A stretch of 64,000 nucleotides of DNA from Pelagadaptatus aseana. GTDB lineage: Bacteria > Pseudomonadota > Gammaproteobacteria > Pseudomonadales > Cellvibrionaceae. The notes beneath the pieces were generated by a model. The model saw only the letters and a program-made list of their open reading frames with translations, was not told the origin of the DNA and did not search any database. Positions within the stretch are counted from its first letter, which is position 1; the number at the start of each line of letters is the position of its first letter. Shown here piece after piece: positions 7,904 through 16,495 of the stretch. The stretch covers positions 217,523-281,522 of the forward strand of contig BAABNI010000004.1 in assembly GCA_040365065.1 (NCBI GenBank), read 5' to 3'. Made by a program: the position numbers and the translations under genes.

Positions 7904-9898
7904 CTATGGCGTCACAATATTGAAATCGCTGGCAGGTTTATCAAATAACCGGAAAAAACCAATCAGTGATAAGCGGCTGCCCTCGAGTGACAATTCATCG
8001 CCCATGAGTTCGGTTATTTGTGCCCCGCCCAGTATCGCTTTAACAAATAAATCGCGACTGATGTGAATGCTGGCTTGAGCTTCAGGATCTGGTTCAGACT
8101 GACGGTGATGCAGAACTGAGTTATCCACTTCCAGCACGTAATTCTTGCCGGTATCGGTCATATGAATATTGATCAGATAATATTCGCCATCGGCTCTGTC
8201 GCCATTCAGGCTGGTCGCCATCGCCGCAAAGAACAATTCACTGGGCACTGCCTTGAACAGACCTTCGGCATCCTGAAGAACATGCTTTTCAGTCTTCGCC
8301 ACCCCATGACGCAATTCGTAGGCCGCACTCAAATACACATCCCGCCAGGGCGCAGATTCTGATTGATACCCCAGTTGATCGTAACTGTTGGCCAGCAAAC
8401 CCCTGGCCTCTGGGTTGTCAGGTTCGGCAAATACCAAATGGTTGAGCAATTCAGCGGCCCAGCGATAGTCGCCTTTATCGAAAGCGCTTACAGCCAACTC
8501 TAGAACCTTTGCAGCACCGCCCATGGCAGTCACATAGCGCTCGGCCTGCTGCACCGGAGGCAACGGGTTGAGATTGGCCGGGTTGGCGTCATACCAGCCA
8601 AAGTACATTTGATAAACGGCTTTGGCGTTATGGGACAAGGTGCCGTAATAGCCCCGATTGGCAAAACTACCCTGCAGCGTTGAAGGCAAGTTTAGCTGTT
8701 CGGAAATTTCCCTCGGCGTCGCGCCACGATTGGCCAACCTCAAGGTCTGATCATGAATGAACTTGTAGGTATCGCGCTGACGTTTAATAAAAGTTTGAAT
8801 ATTCTCCTGCCCCCAAATGGGCCATTGGTGGGTTCCGAAATACACATCAGAGCGATCACCAAACAGCGTCAGGGCCTCATCGATATACTGACTCCAGGCC
8901 AGAGCATCACGCACCTTGGCGCCGCGCAAAGTATAGAGATTGTGCATATTGCGCGACACCACCTCCCCCCCACAAAAGGCTTTGAATTGCGGCAGATAAA
9001 AGGTCAACTCGGCTGGCGCCTCCGAGCCCGGCGCGTTCTGGAATTCCAGATCAACGCCATCAATCGTCAGTGTCTGACCGGTGCGATCAACAATAACATT
9101 CGGCTGCAGAATACTGATTTTTCCGGCTTTGGCCGGTTCTTTACCCAGCCCCGTGCCAATATGACCACGCTCTGACACGGGCAGATTTCTGCCATACATA
9201 AACTGGGCGCGCCGCTCCATCGCCAGACCGGCCAGAATATTTTCACTGACGGCTTCTTCCATAAACCCGATGGGCGCAATAATGGGAATATCCGCAGCCG
9301 AGGCATCACCCAATACACCTGCCACACCACCAAAATGGTCGATATGGCTGTGGGTAAAAACAATCGCTGATACCGGCTTATCACCCAAATGTTGCGCAGC
9401 AAACGCCATGGCGTAACGGGCCGTATCTTCAGTGGTCAGGGGGTCTACCACAATCCAGCCACTGTCGCCGGCAATCAGCGTCATATTGGCCAGATCGAAA
9501 CCACGCAGCTGGTAAATGCCCGGCACCACTTGAAACAAGCCATGAATATTATTGAGCTGTTCCTGGCGCCACAAACTGGGGTTTACCGTTGGCGGCACTT
9601 CGCCGTTCACAAATTCATAAGCGGTCTGATCCCAGACGGTACGGCCATCTTCTGTGGTCACCACCAGAGAATCGGCTTGGGCAATCAAACCTCTGCGGGC
9701 CTGCTCGAAATCCTGCTGATCCGATAAAGGTAACTCTTTGGCCACCTTGGCATTGGCCCGGATCGTATAATCGGTTGCGGCGGTAAAACCATGGGAGTCC
9801 GTTGACTGAGGTTGTGATGCGTTCTGTTGCTCACACCCAAGAAAAACCAGAGACGTTAAGGCCACTAATACAGCTGTCACACGTTTTTTATCAAACAT
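7904..9898 (-). CDS. Alkyl/aryl-sulfatase, metallo-beta-lactamase fold (SdsA1/BDS1 type), probable lipoprotein
   Basis: A 664-residue alkylsulfatase. The N-terminus carries a lipoprotein-like signal ending LVFLGC. The MBL zinc motif FTHSHIDHFGGV is near residues 180-191. A dimerisation domain follows (GGAAKVLELAVSAFDKGDYRWAAELL in pieces), then a C-terminal SCP2-like domain (NVLHHR-type segment, LFVKAILGG). The family hydrolyses primary alkyl sulfates such as SDS to alcohol and sulfate. The start at 9898 is chosen because AGGAACAAC precedes it; ATG 9910 is the alternative. It is the first gene of a two-gene unit with a DUF3604 protein, hinting that both act on the same exogenous sulfated or phosphorylated compound (inference). 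Confidence 0.93.
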   Translation of the reverse strand: MFDKKRVTAVLVALTSLVFLGCEQQNASQPQSTDSHGFTAATDYTIRANAKVAKELPLSDQQDFEQARRGLIAQADSLVVTTEDGRTVWDQTAYEFVNGEVPPTVNPSLWRQEQLNNIHGLFQVVPGIYQLRGFDLANMTLIAGDSGWIVVDPLTTEDTARYAMAFAAQHLGDKPVSAIVFTHSHIDHFGGVAGVLGDASAADIPIIAPIGFMEEAVSENILAGLAMERRAQFMYGRNLPVSERGHIGTGLGKEPAKAGKISILQPNVIVDRTGQTLTIDGVDLEFQNAPGSEAPAELTFYLPQFKAFCGGEVVSRNMHNLYTLRGAKVRDALAWSQYIDEALTLFGDRSDVYFGTHQWPIWGQENIQTFIKRQRDTYKFIHDQTLRLANRGATPREISEQLNLPSTLQGSFANRGYYGTLSHNAKAVYQMYFGWYDANPANLNPLPPVQQAERYVTAMGGAAKVLELAVSAFDKGDYRWAAELLNHLVFAEPDNPEARGLLANSYDQLGYQSESAPWRDVYLSAAYELRHGVAKTEKHVLQDAEGLFKAVPSELFFAAMATSLNGDRADGEYYLINIHMTDTGKNYVLEVDNSVLHHRQSEPDPEAQASIHISRDLFVKAILGGAQITELMGDELSLEGSRLSLIGFFRLFDKPASDFNIVTP

Positions 9899-9948
9899 GT
9901 TGTTCCTCATTATTGTTGTTATTTCGAACTAAAGAAGTCGGTCAGCTA

Positions 9949-10042
9949 CAGGGTATGGCTTTCTGAGACACGCCGTGAACCCTTCCATGGGGGCTCGATT
10001 GCCGCATCCTTGCGGCAAACGGTCTCAGAAAGCCATACCCTG
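9949..10042. repeat. Nested palindromic intergenic repeat with 21-bp perfect arms
   Basis: The 21-base arms at 9949-9969 and 10022-10042 are exact reverse complements. The 52 bases between them hold a second hairpin (TTGCCGCA-TCCT-TGCGGCAA, about 9999-10018) and CCATGG. It lies in the 357-bp gap between oadB (ends 10256) and the sulfatase start, with no gene. It looks like a REP/MITE-like palindromic element typical of marine gammaproteobacterial intergenic regions. It carries no T-run, so it is not a classical terminator. The rest of this gap is AT-rich DNA plus the oad terminator. Confidence 0.8.
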
Positions 10043-10184
10043 CATCCGCCCTGGTATTGAGCCAAATTTTACGCTGGCACATTTTAGGACGGGCGCTGGA
10101 TACAGGCCGACAAAAAACAAATTATCGAAAAAGAATTACACAAAAAGAAAAATAATAAAGATAAATACCATAGACCAAAAACGT

Positions 10185-10208
10185 AAAAACCCGCCGAAGC
10201 GGGTTTCT
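10185..10208 (-). terminator. Rho-independent terminator of the oadGAB operon
   Basis: On the minus strand AAACCCGC-TTCG-GCGGGTTT is a perfect 8-bp stem with a stable TTCG tetraloop followed by TTTTACG. It lies about 50 bp past the oadB stop. Confidence 0.9.
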
Positions 10209-10255
10209 ACATACTCCCGCTGATGCAGGAATCACAGGGTTAGGCATAAGCCAGA

Positions 10256-11569
10256 TTACTGCATGGACTGCACCATGGTAATCATCACACCTGCGGCAAC
10301 GGCCGAACCGATCACACCCGCCACATTGGGGCCCATGGCGTGCATCAACAGGAAATTCTGTGGGTTGTACTCCAACCCTACCTTGTTAGACACGCGGGCG
10401 GCCATGGGTACGGCAGAAACACCGGCGGAACCAATCAACGGATTGATTTTCTGGGTGCTGAATTTGTTCATGATCTTGGCCATGATCACACCCATGGCTG
10501 TACCAATGCCGAAGGCCACAATGCCCAGCGTCATAATGCCCAGGGTTTTGGGATCCAGAAAAACGTCAGCCGCCAACTTGGAACCGACCGATAGTCCCAG
10601 AAAGATGGTGGTGATATTGATCAGAGCATTCTGCGCTGTATCAGACAGACGATCCACCACGCCACACTCTTTCATCAGGTTACCAAAGCAGAACATACCC
10701 AACAGTGGCGCCGCCGATGGCAGGAAAATAGCAACAGCGATCAACACAATGATCGGGAACACAATTTTTTCGCGTCTGGACACATGGCGCAGCTGCGTCA
10801 TGGTGATCTTGCGTTCTTCTTCCGTGGTCAGGGCCTTCATAATGGGCGGCTGGATCATGGGCACCAGCGCCATATAAGAGTAGGCCGCAACCGCAATGGC
10901 CCCCAACAACTCAGGCGACAGCAGTGACGCCACATAAATGGCGGTCGGGCCATCAGCACCACCGATAATCCCGATGGCGGCGGCGTCAGCGATGGAGAAA
11001 TCCATCCAACCGAGATAGCTCATGCCCACAGCCCCCATCACAGTGGCAAAAATACCAAACTGTGCCGCGGCACCCAGGAACATGGTTTTGGGGTTTGCCA
11101 GCAGCGGACCGAAATCCGTCATCGCCCCCACACCCATAAAGATCAACAGCGGCGCGATGGTCGAGCCAATCGCCACTGAGTAGAACTTGTAGAGCATGCC
11201 ACTTTCAAAGCCGGCATTGGCGGCAATCTGCTGAGCCGCAAAAACCTGTTCAGCCGTGGCGTCGGCCATTGCCGCCTTGATGTCCTTGTAGCTTTCATAG
11301 CCCGTCACCTGAATTGCATCTGCAATAGCAGCAACAACTTCCGGGCCACCGGACATCAACGCATTCTGCACCGCCGAATACGCCAGACCCGCACCCGGGA
11401 TATTGGCCAGAATGCCACCAAAGCCAATGGGTACCAGCAACAGGGGTTCAAAGTTTTTGTGAATGGCCAGCCACAACAGCAGCAAGCCAATACCAATCAT
11501 AACGACCTGACCGGGCCCCTGAAATTGGGCCAGACCGGAATCGTTCCACAGTCCGATAAGTGCTTCCAT
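10256..11569 (-). CDS. oadB: Oxaloacetate decarboxylase, beta subunit (Na+-translocating membrane subunit)
   Basis: A 437-residue polytopic inner-membrane protein. Hydrophobic segments run through the whole length. Characteristic OadB/GcdB segments are visible: GGADGPTAIYVASLLSPELLG broken around the conserved Asp used for Na+ transport, FGNLMKECGVVDRLSDTAQN, and the C-terminal AMGPNVAGVIGSAVAAG. It couples decarboxylation of carboxybiotin to export of Na+. AGAGGAATTCTCA precedes the ATG. It is the last gene of oadG-oadA-oadB, 26 bp after oadA, followed by a strong terminator. The length matches the family. Confidence 0.96.
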   Translation of the reverse strand: MEALIGLWNDSGLAQFQGPGQVVMIGIGLLLLWLAIHKNFEPLLLVPIGFGGILANIPGAGLAYSAVQNALMSGGPEVVAAIADAIQVTGYESYKDIKAAMADATAEQVFAAQQIAANAGFESGMLYKFYSVAIGSTIAPLLIFMGVGAMTDFGPLLANPKTMFLGAAAQFGIFATVMGAVGMSYLGWMDFSIADAAAIGIIGGADGPTAIYVASLLSPELLGAIAVAAYSYMALVPMIQPPIMKALTTEEERKITMTQLRHVSRREKIVFPIIVLIAVAIFLPSAAPLLGMFCFGNLMKECGVVDRLSDTAQNALINITTIFLGLSVGSKLAADVFLDPKTLGIMTLGIVAFGIGTAMGVIMAKIMNKFSTQKINPLIGSAGVSAVPMAARVSNKVGLEYNPQNFLLMHAMGPNVAGVIGSAVAAGVMITMVQSMQ

Positions 11570-11595
11570 TGAGAATTCCTCTTAACTTAACGGAC

Positions 11596-13389
11596 TTACG
11601 CGATGGTCAGCAGGTTATCACCCACTGCTACCGAGTCGCCTTCTTTAACACTGATTGCACCGATGGTGCCGGATTTAGGTGCCGACACATTGGTTTCCAT
11701 CTTCATGGCTTCCAGCACAATAATGGTGTCACCTTCGTTCACCTGCTGGCCCGGGGAGACCAATACCTTGAAGATATTGCCCGCCAGAGGCGCGGGTACA
11801 GGATCTCCGCCAGCAGGGACACCAGCAGCAGGAGCCGCGCCACCGATAGCGGCAGGTGCGCCGCCCACAGGAGCAATACCGGTCAGATCGCCACCATTGG
11901 ATACGGTCACGGTATAGCTGTTACCTTCGACATTAACGGTGTAAACCTCTTCACCGGCATCGTTGGTCACCACAGAACCTTCTTTGCCGGTCGGCACAGG
12001 TTCAAAGGCATCCGGGTTGCCGCGGTTTTCCAGAAACTTCAGACCAATCTGTGGGAACAGTGCGTAAGTCAGTACATCGTCGATTTCACCTTCACCGGCA
12101 GTGAGGCTAATACCCTTCTCACTGGCCAGATCGCGCAGCTCGTCAGCCAGTTTATCCATTTCCGGCTCCAGCAGATCGGCCGGACGACAGGTAATGGCTT
12201 CGGCGCCATCCAGTACGCGGGTCTGCAACTCAGCGTTGTAAGGTGCAGGTGCTGCACCGTATTCACCTTTGAGCACACCCTGGGTTTCTTTGGAGATGGA
12301 CTTATAACGCTCACCGGTCAATACATTCAGCACCGCCTGAGTACCAACAATCTGAGAGGTTGGGGTAACCAGAGGGATATAACCCAGATCTTCGCGCACG
12401 CGAGGAATCTCGGCCAGCACTTCAGAGAAACGATCTTCCGCGCCCTGATCCTTCAGCTGGCTCTCCATATTGGTCAGCATACCGCCCGGTACCTGAGCGG
12501 TGAGAATGCGGCCATCAATACCGCGCAGAGAACCTTCAAATTTGGCGTATTTTTTCCGTACTTCACGGAAGTAATCGGCGATTTCTTCCAGCAGCCCCAG
12601 ATCCAGACCGGTATCGCGGTCGGTACCCTCCAGAGTTGCCACCAGCGCTTCGGTGGGGCTGTGGCCGTAGGTCATGGACATGGAGGAGATAGCGGTATCG
12701 ACGTTATCGATACCCGCTTCAATACACTTCAGGGCCGTTACGGAAGACAGACCCGTGGTGGCATGACAGTGCAGGTGAACCGGGATGTCACAGGCGGCCT
12801 TCAATTTCGACACCAGCTCATAACCGTCATAGGGTTTCAACAGGCCCGCCATATCTTTAATGGCAATGGAGTCGGCGCCCATATCCTCAATCTTCTTACC
12901 CTGTTCTACCCACATATCCGTGGTGTGAACCGGGCTCAGGGTATAGGAAATGGTTCCCTGAGCGTGCTTGCCCACGTCTTTTACCGCTTTCAGGGCCGTC
13001 TCAATATTACGCATATCGTTCATGGCATCGAACACACGGAATACATCGACACCGTTTACCGCACAGCGCTCAACAAATTTGGCCACCACATCATCGGCGT
13101 AGTGGCGATAGCCCAGAATATTCTGACCGCGGAACAGCATCTGCATCGGCGTGTTGGGCATCGCTTTTTTCAGCTCGCGGATGCGCTCCCAAGGGTCTTC
13201 GCCAAGATAGCGGATACAGGCATCAAAGGTTGCCCCACCCCAGGTCTCCAGTGACCAGAAACCGACTTTATCCAGCTTCTCGGCAATGGGCAGCATGTCG
13301 TCGAGACGCATGCGGGTGGCAAACAGTGATTGGTGGGCGTCGCGCAAAACCACATCCGTGATACCCAAGGGCTTTTTGTTGTCGCTCAT
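11596..13389 (-). CDS. oadA: Oxaloacetate decarboxylase, alpha subunit (biotin-carrying carboxyltransferase)
   Basis: A 597-residue OadA. The N-terminal TIM-barrel carboxyltransferase starts with VVLRDAHQSLFATRMR and contains FRGQNILGYRHYADDVV and the metal/biotin-site helix region HLHCHATTGL. A conserved PYC/OAD association domain follows, then an Ala/Pro/Gly-rich linker (about 505-530) and a C-terminal biotinyl domain with the canonical EAMKM, whose Lys is biotinylated. It transfers the C4 carboxyl of oxaloacetate to biotin. It is cytoplasmic, attached to OadB/OadG, and sits centrally in the operon. All key motifs are intact. Confidence 0.97.
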   Translation of the reverse strand: MSDNKKPLGITDVVLRDAHQSLFATRMRLDDMLPIAEKLDKVGFWSLETWGGATFDACIRYLGEDPWERIRELKKAMPNTPMQMLFRGQNILGYRHYADDVVAKFVERCAVNGVDVFRVFDAMNDMRNIETALKAVKDVGKHAQGTISYTLSPVHTTDMWVEQGKKIEDMGADSIAIKDMAGLLKPYDGYELVSKLKAACDIPVHLHCHATTGLSSVTALKCIEAGIDNVDTAISSMSMTYGHSPTEALVATLEGTDRDTGLDLGLLEEIADYFREVRKKYAKFEGSLRGIDGRILTAQVPGGMLTNMESQLKDQGAEDRFSEVLAEIPRVREDLGYIPLVTPTSQIVGTQAVLNVLTGERYKSISKETQGVLKGEYGAAPAPYNAELQTRVLDGAEAITCRPADLLEPEMDKLADELRDLASEKGISLTAGEGEIDDVLTYALFPQIGLKFLENRGNPDAFEPVPTGKEGSVVTNDAGEEVYTVNVEGNSYTVTVSNGGDLTGIAPVGGAPAAIGGAAPAAGVPAGGDPVPAPLAGNIFKVLVSPGQQVNEGDTIIVLEAMKMETNVSAPKSGTIGAISVKEGDSVAVGDNLLTIA

Positions 13390-13460
13390 GAAAATTTCTC
13401 TAAAGGTTCGATTTGAATTTGGTTAATCACCACAGGCTATCTATATAGCTGCGGCCATAA

Positions 13461-13706
13461 TTACTTCTGCTTGGCTCGGTGCTGATTGACGGCATCCTGA
13501 ATGATCGCAATCAACTTGGGATCGTTAACGCCAACCGGTGCGGCGCGTACAGGGGCCAATTCAGGCTCGGGAGCATCGGGAAAGAAACGGCTAACGACAC
13601 GGGACATGATCATTGTCGCGATGACCAGAACAGTGAGGAACACAAACACCGTGCCCATACCAAAGAGCATCAAATCGATGCCTTGCTGCAAGATATCTTG
13701 TTGCAT
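13461..13706 (-). CDS. oadG: Oxaloacetate decarboxylase, gamma subunit
   Basis: A small subunit of 81 aa: a short N-terminus, one membrane helix (LMLFGMGTVFVFLTVLVIATMI in pieces) with the MGTVFVFL hallmark, a Pro/Ala-rich linker, and a C-terminal helix ending NQHRAKQK. OadG binds Zn and holds alpha and beta together; the usual C-terminal His cluster is reduced here to a single His. ATG 13706 gives the usual family length and has GGAGG about 11 bases upstream; ATG 13724 would add six residues. It is the first gene of oadGAB. Confidence 0.92.
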   Translation of the reverse strand: MQQDILQQGIDLMLFGMGTVFVFLTVLVIATMIMSRVVSRFFPDAPEPELAPVRAAPVGVNDPKLIAIIQDAVNQHRAKQK

Positions 13707-13930
13707 AGGGGGGATAACCTCCATTGTCCACGCTACAGGGTCAGAACTGTAGCGCTGGGAATGATCTGAATTCTCCTGGAATCAGACCCTCTAAATGTCG
13801 CCCTGGGCGAATGAGCGGGTGGCTCGCGCCGGAGAGTGGGTGGCGCTTCGCTTAGGACCTCCTCTTGTGAGGGCCGCCGACGATATAACGAACCAGCTAC
13901 GGGCGCAATCCTTGAATAGCAAATAGGCAC
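13707..13930 (-). promoter_or_regulatory. Structured GC-rich leader upstream of oadGAB, function unknown
   Basis: The 376-bp gap between oadG and dusC holds no convincing gene. Its oad-proximal part can fold into several hairpins: GCTACAG...CTGTAGC (7 bp, about 13733-13754), TCTGA/TCAGA flanking TCCT (13767-13788), and long GC-rich complementary stretches at 13800-13880. It resembles a regulatory 5' leader or a small RNA, but I could not match it to a riboswitch consensus I know. Confidence 0.4.
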
Positions 13931-13936
13931 TATTCA

Positions 13937-13960
13937 TCTGATTTATAACAAAAAATCAGA
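13937..13960. repeat. 8-bp inverted repeat between oad and dusC
   Basis: TCTGATTT and AAATCAGA are exact inverted arms separated by 8 A-rich bases. It lies in the divergent control region and could be an operator or part of the oad promoter. There is no T-run beyond the arm, so a terminator role is unlikely. Confidence 0.4.
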
Positions 13961-14030
13961 CTATAGGCTGAAGCTATCCTCACAGGATCGGCGTATCCGC
14001 CCTATCGACAACAAGAATAGTCAATCCTGC

Positions 14031-14036
14031 TATACT
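14031..14036 (+). promoter_or_regulatory. Likely -10 box (TATACT) of dusC
   Basis: GCTATACTTTG matches the sigma-70 -10 consensus 5 of 6 and lies 46 bp before the dusC ATG. No clear -35 at the right spacing is seen. Confidence 0.45.
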
Positions 14037-14082
14037 TTGCCGCCCTCAAACCAACCCGAACCCAACTTAACTGCAGAGGCCC

Positions 14083-15045
14083 ATGCGATTATTTCTAGCC
14101 CCCATGGAAGGTGTCGTCGATCACCATGTTCGCGAGCTGCTCACGGCCTTGGGCGGCATCGACATTTGTGTCACCGAATTTGTCCGCGTCAGTGAGCACC
14201 AGCGTCTGCCCGAGCGTGTATTTAAACGCCTTTGCCCGGAGCTCAATAATGACTGCAAAACCCCGTCCGGGGTGCCAGTAAGAGTGCAACTATTGGGTGG
14301 CCAACCCGGCTCGTTAGCGTTTAACGCCGCCAAGGTCGCCCGCATGGGGGCCTGCGCCATCGACCTGAACTTTGGCTGCCCAGCCAAAACCGTCAACAAA
14401 AGCGATGGTGGAGCCACACTGCTGAAAAACCCGGAGCGCCTGTTCAATATCGTAAGCGCTGTTAGAGAGAGGGTCCCGCCAGAAGTTCCGGTGACGGCCA
14501 AAATACGTCTGGGATTTGAAGATCGCAGTCTTTATCTGGATAACGCTCAGGCCGTGTACGAAGCCGGCGCCAATGAACTGGTCGTCCACGCTCGTTCCAA
14601 AGCCGATGGTTACAAGCCACCGGCCTACTGGGACTATATCGCCCGGATCAAGCAAGCCATCGACATTCCGGTCATTGCCAATGGGGAGATCTGGTCCGTG
14701 GAAGATTGGGTACGTTGTAAACAACAATCCGACTGTAGCGACTTTATGCTGGGACGAGGCGCGCTTGCGACGCCGGACCTGCCACGGCAAATTCAAGCTG
14801 CCAGCCGAGGAGAAGACTATCAGCCATTGAGCTGGCCTGAAGTATGTCAATTACTGTTTGGCTACTATCAAACTACCAAGTCGCTCTACCCTGCCAAACA
14901 TCTTGGCAATCGCGTCAAACAATGGCTGGCTTATTTAAGACTGCAATACCCCGAAGCCGAACAACTGTTTGAAAACATCAAGCGCCTGAAAACGGCTGAA
15001 GAAATAGAGAGGCATTTTTTTATGAGTGGCGCCAAGGCGGCTTGA
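14083..15045 (+). CDS. dusC: tRNA-dihydrouridine(16) synthase
   Basis: A 320-residue FMN-dependent Dus enzyme. It begins MRLFLAPMEGVVDHHVR, where A-P-M-x-G binds FMN. The catalytic Cys is in LNFGCPAKTVNKSDGGA. AKIRLGF, VHARSKADGYKPPAYW and IPVIANGEIW/MLGRGAL form the rest of the barrel. The HARSKADGY version and the overall length fit DusC (U16) rather than DusA or DusB. It reduces uridine in tRNA D-loops with NADPH. It appears monocistronic, ending at a bidirectional terminator shared with the convergent cold-shock gene. Confidence 0.93.
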   Translation: MRLFLAPMEGVVDHHVRELLTALGGIDICVTEFVRVSEHQRLPERVFKRLCPELNNDCKTPSGVPVRVQLLGGQPGSLAFNAAKVARMGACAIDLNFGCPAKTVNKSDGGATLLKNPERLFNIVSAVRERVPPEVPVTAKIRLGFEDRSLYLDNAQAVYEAGANELVVHARSKADGYKPPAYWDYIARIKQAIDIPVIANGEIWSVEDWVRCKQQSDCSDFMLGRGALATPDLPRQIQAASRGEDYQPLSWPEVCQLLFGYYQTTKSLYPAKHLGNRVKQWLAYLRLQYPEAEQLFENIKRLKTAEEIERHFFMSGAKAA

Positions 15046-15061
15046 AAAAACTGAATGCAAT

Positions 15062-15093
15062 AAAAAAAGCCGCGGTAAAACGCGGCTTTTTTT
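15062..15093. terminator. Bidirectional Rho-independent terminator, dusC / cold-shock gene
   Basis: A7-GCCGCG, a 6-base GTAAAA loop, then CGCGGC-T7. The flanking A and T runs make it work on both strands between convergent genes. Confidence 0.93.
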
Positions 15094-15112
15094 ATAAAGA
15101 AAAATGCGTCAC

Positions 15113-15319
15113 TTACAGTGCAACAATTTTCTCAGCTTGAGGACCTTTTTGGCCATCACTAACGGTGAATTCAACTTTCTGGCCTTCTTCCAGAGATTTG
15201 AAACCATCGGATTCAATTGCGCTGAAGTGAGCGAAAACGTCCGGGCCGTTTTCCTGCTCGATGAAGCCATAACCTTTGGCATTGTTGAACCACTTAACAG
15301 TACCAGTCACACGAGACAT
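15113..15319 (-). CDS. Cold-shock domain protein (CspA family)
   Basis: A 68-residue single cold-shock domain with both RNA-binding motifs: RNP1 as KGYGFIEQ and RNP2 as VFAHFSAI. ATG 15319 gives the exact family length and has GGAAGAT upstream; the open frame extends 16 codons further but without support. The protein acts as an RNA chaperone in the cytoplasm. A strong sigma-70 promoter about 160 bp upstream predicts the long leader common to cold-inducible csp genes. It cannot be assigned to one E. coli paralogue. Confidence 0.96.
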   Translation of the reverse strand: MSRVTGTVKWFNNAKGYGFIEQENGPDVFAHFSAIESDGFKSLEEGQKVEFTVSDGQKGPQAEKIVAL

Positions 15320-15487
15320 ATCTGATCTTCCTAATTTAACTTTATAAGTTATTTGAATAATGCCCATACAAGGCAGTTGTAGCTAGCAGGATGGGTATTA
15401 CTTATGTGCAACGAGGTACCGCAAAAATCCAGGGTAGAACTTCGCTCTCTTTAGATAAATAAAAGCCTTACCTTCAAGCTGAACTTG

Positions 15488-15515
15488 ATACTACGCCTTC
15501 CTTTCGTAATGTCAA
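15488..15515 (-). promoter_or_regulatory. Sigma-70 promoter of the cold-shock gene
   Basis: On the minus strand there is a perfect TTGACA (15510-15515), a 16-bp spacer and TAGTAT (15488-15493). Transcription would start near 15481, leaving an untranslated leader of about 160 nt. No gene is seen between 15320 and 15624, which holds this leader and promoter. Confidence 0.7.
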
Positions 15516-15624
15516 CGGTTTCGGATAACTTCTCACAACCCGCATTTTTATAGGGCAAATTCATATTTTCTGTAACACAAATGCACTATATTTTGGCAAT
15601 TTTTGCAGCCTAATCTGGCCACGA

Positions 15625-16347
15625 TCAGTCCTTTCGGGTCGGGAAAAACAGATACCGTAACCACCCCCAAAAACTATTGCCCTGAAGAATGTAGCGATCC
15701 AGCTTATCCTGATTTTCATTATAGTAATCGGCATCCTGAAACAGCACATCGCGCTTAAGCATTTTACGGCCGGGGCTCAATTGCTTGATCACTCTGGCCG
15801 GGTTGCCTCCAACCACAACATTATCCGGTACGTCTTTCACCACCACGGCACCAGCGGCTACCACACTGTTTTCACCAATGGTCACGCCCTTGCCTACTTT
15901 GGCACCATGACCAATCCAGACATTATCCTTTAAAACAATGGGCTTACTGCAACGGAACGGTCGAGTTCGGTTATAGAGGCCATGCCAGTCACTGTCGGAA
16001 ATATAGCAGCCCGCCGCAAACATACAGTTATCGCCAATGGTAATGCCCTTGGCTGACATGATAGTGGTGCCCGGCGACAACAGGCAGTAATTACCGATCG
16101 CTATGCTTCCCTGAATTCCCTTGCCGCTCCAGCAGGTTAACTTCACAGGGTTATCCCAGGAACTGATCAAATGGAGACAATCTCCGGCGGTTATATATTC
16201 ACCGAATATTTGCGCACTTCTGGGACTTAATACCTGCGGGCTTTTACCCAGAGAGTCAAAATGCTTGCTGAAATAACGGTCAACGTAGAATTGGTTGCAA
16301 AGGCTTAAAAAGCGCTTAATAAAATAGGGTTTATGCTCTCGTCTCAC
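15625..16347 (-). CDS. Left-handed beta-helix acyltransferase (WcaF/NodL-like O-acetyltransferase)
   Basis: About 240 residues. From the middle on the protein is hexapeptide-repeat sequence (IAIGNYCLLSPGTTIMSAKG, ITIGDNCMFAAGCYISDSD), with the catalytic-type His in DSDWHGLYNRTRPF. A second repeat block follows (VWIGHGAKVGKGVTIGENSV, AAGAVVVKDVPDN), then VVGGNPARVIK at the end of the coil. It probably transfers acetyl from acetyl-CoA to a sugar. GTG 16347 with AAAGGACACACA upstream is preferred; the open frame continues to 16437. It is divergent from a methyltransferase and adjacent to sugar-modifying genes, so it probably decorates a surface glycan. Confidence 0.88.
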   Translation of the reverse strand: MRREHKPYFIKRFLSLCNQFYVDRYFSKHFDSLGKSPQVLSPRSAQIFGEYITAGDCLHLISSWDNPVKLTCWSGKGIQGSIAIGNYCLLSPGTTIMSAKGITIGDNCMFAAGCYISDSDWHGLYNRTRPFRCSKPIVLKDNVWIGHGAKVGKGVTIGENSVVAAGAVVVKDVPDNVVVGGNPARVIKQLSPGRKMLKRDVLFQDADYYNENQDKLDRYILQGNSFWGWLRYLFFPTRKD

Positions 16348-16495
16348 TGTGTGTCCTTTTCTGCCTTTCTTCTGGTTCCCTGTTATTGCCTGGTGGTCAT
16401 TTTGGACAGTGGATGCGTCTTTAAAACACCTTGCCACGCACCGGCCATCACTCTACTGTTGCGTTCTGTATTTTAAGGCCAGTAGAGAAAACCTT

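Noticed and set aside
11560..13254. 564-aa plus-strand open frame
   Set aside because: It is antisense to oadA, which has all expected motifs; the frame is a shadow of its codon bias.
13707..13930. 6S RNA, SRP RNA or a known riboswitch in the oad leader
   Set aside because: I compared it by eye with the consensus cores of 6S, 4.5S, TPP, cobalamin, glycine and c-di-GMP RNAs and saw no match.
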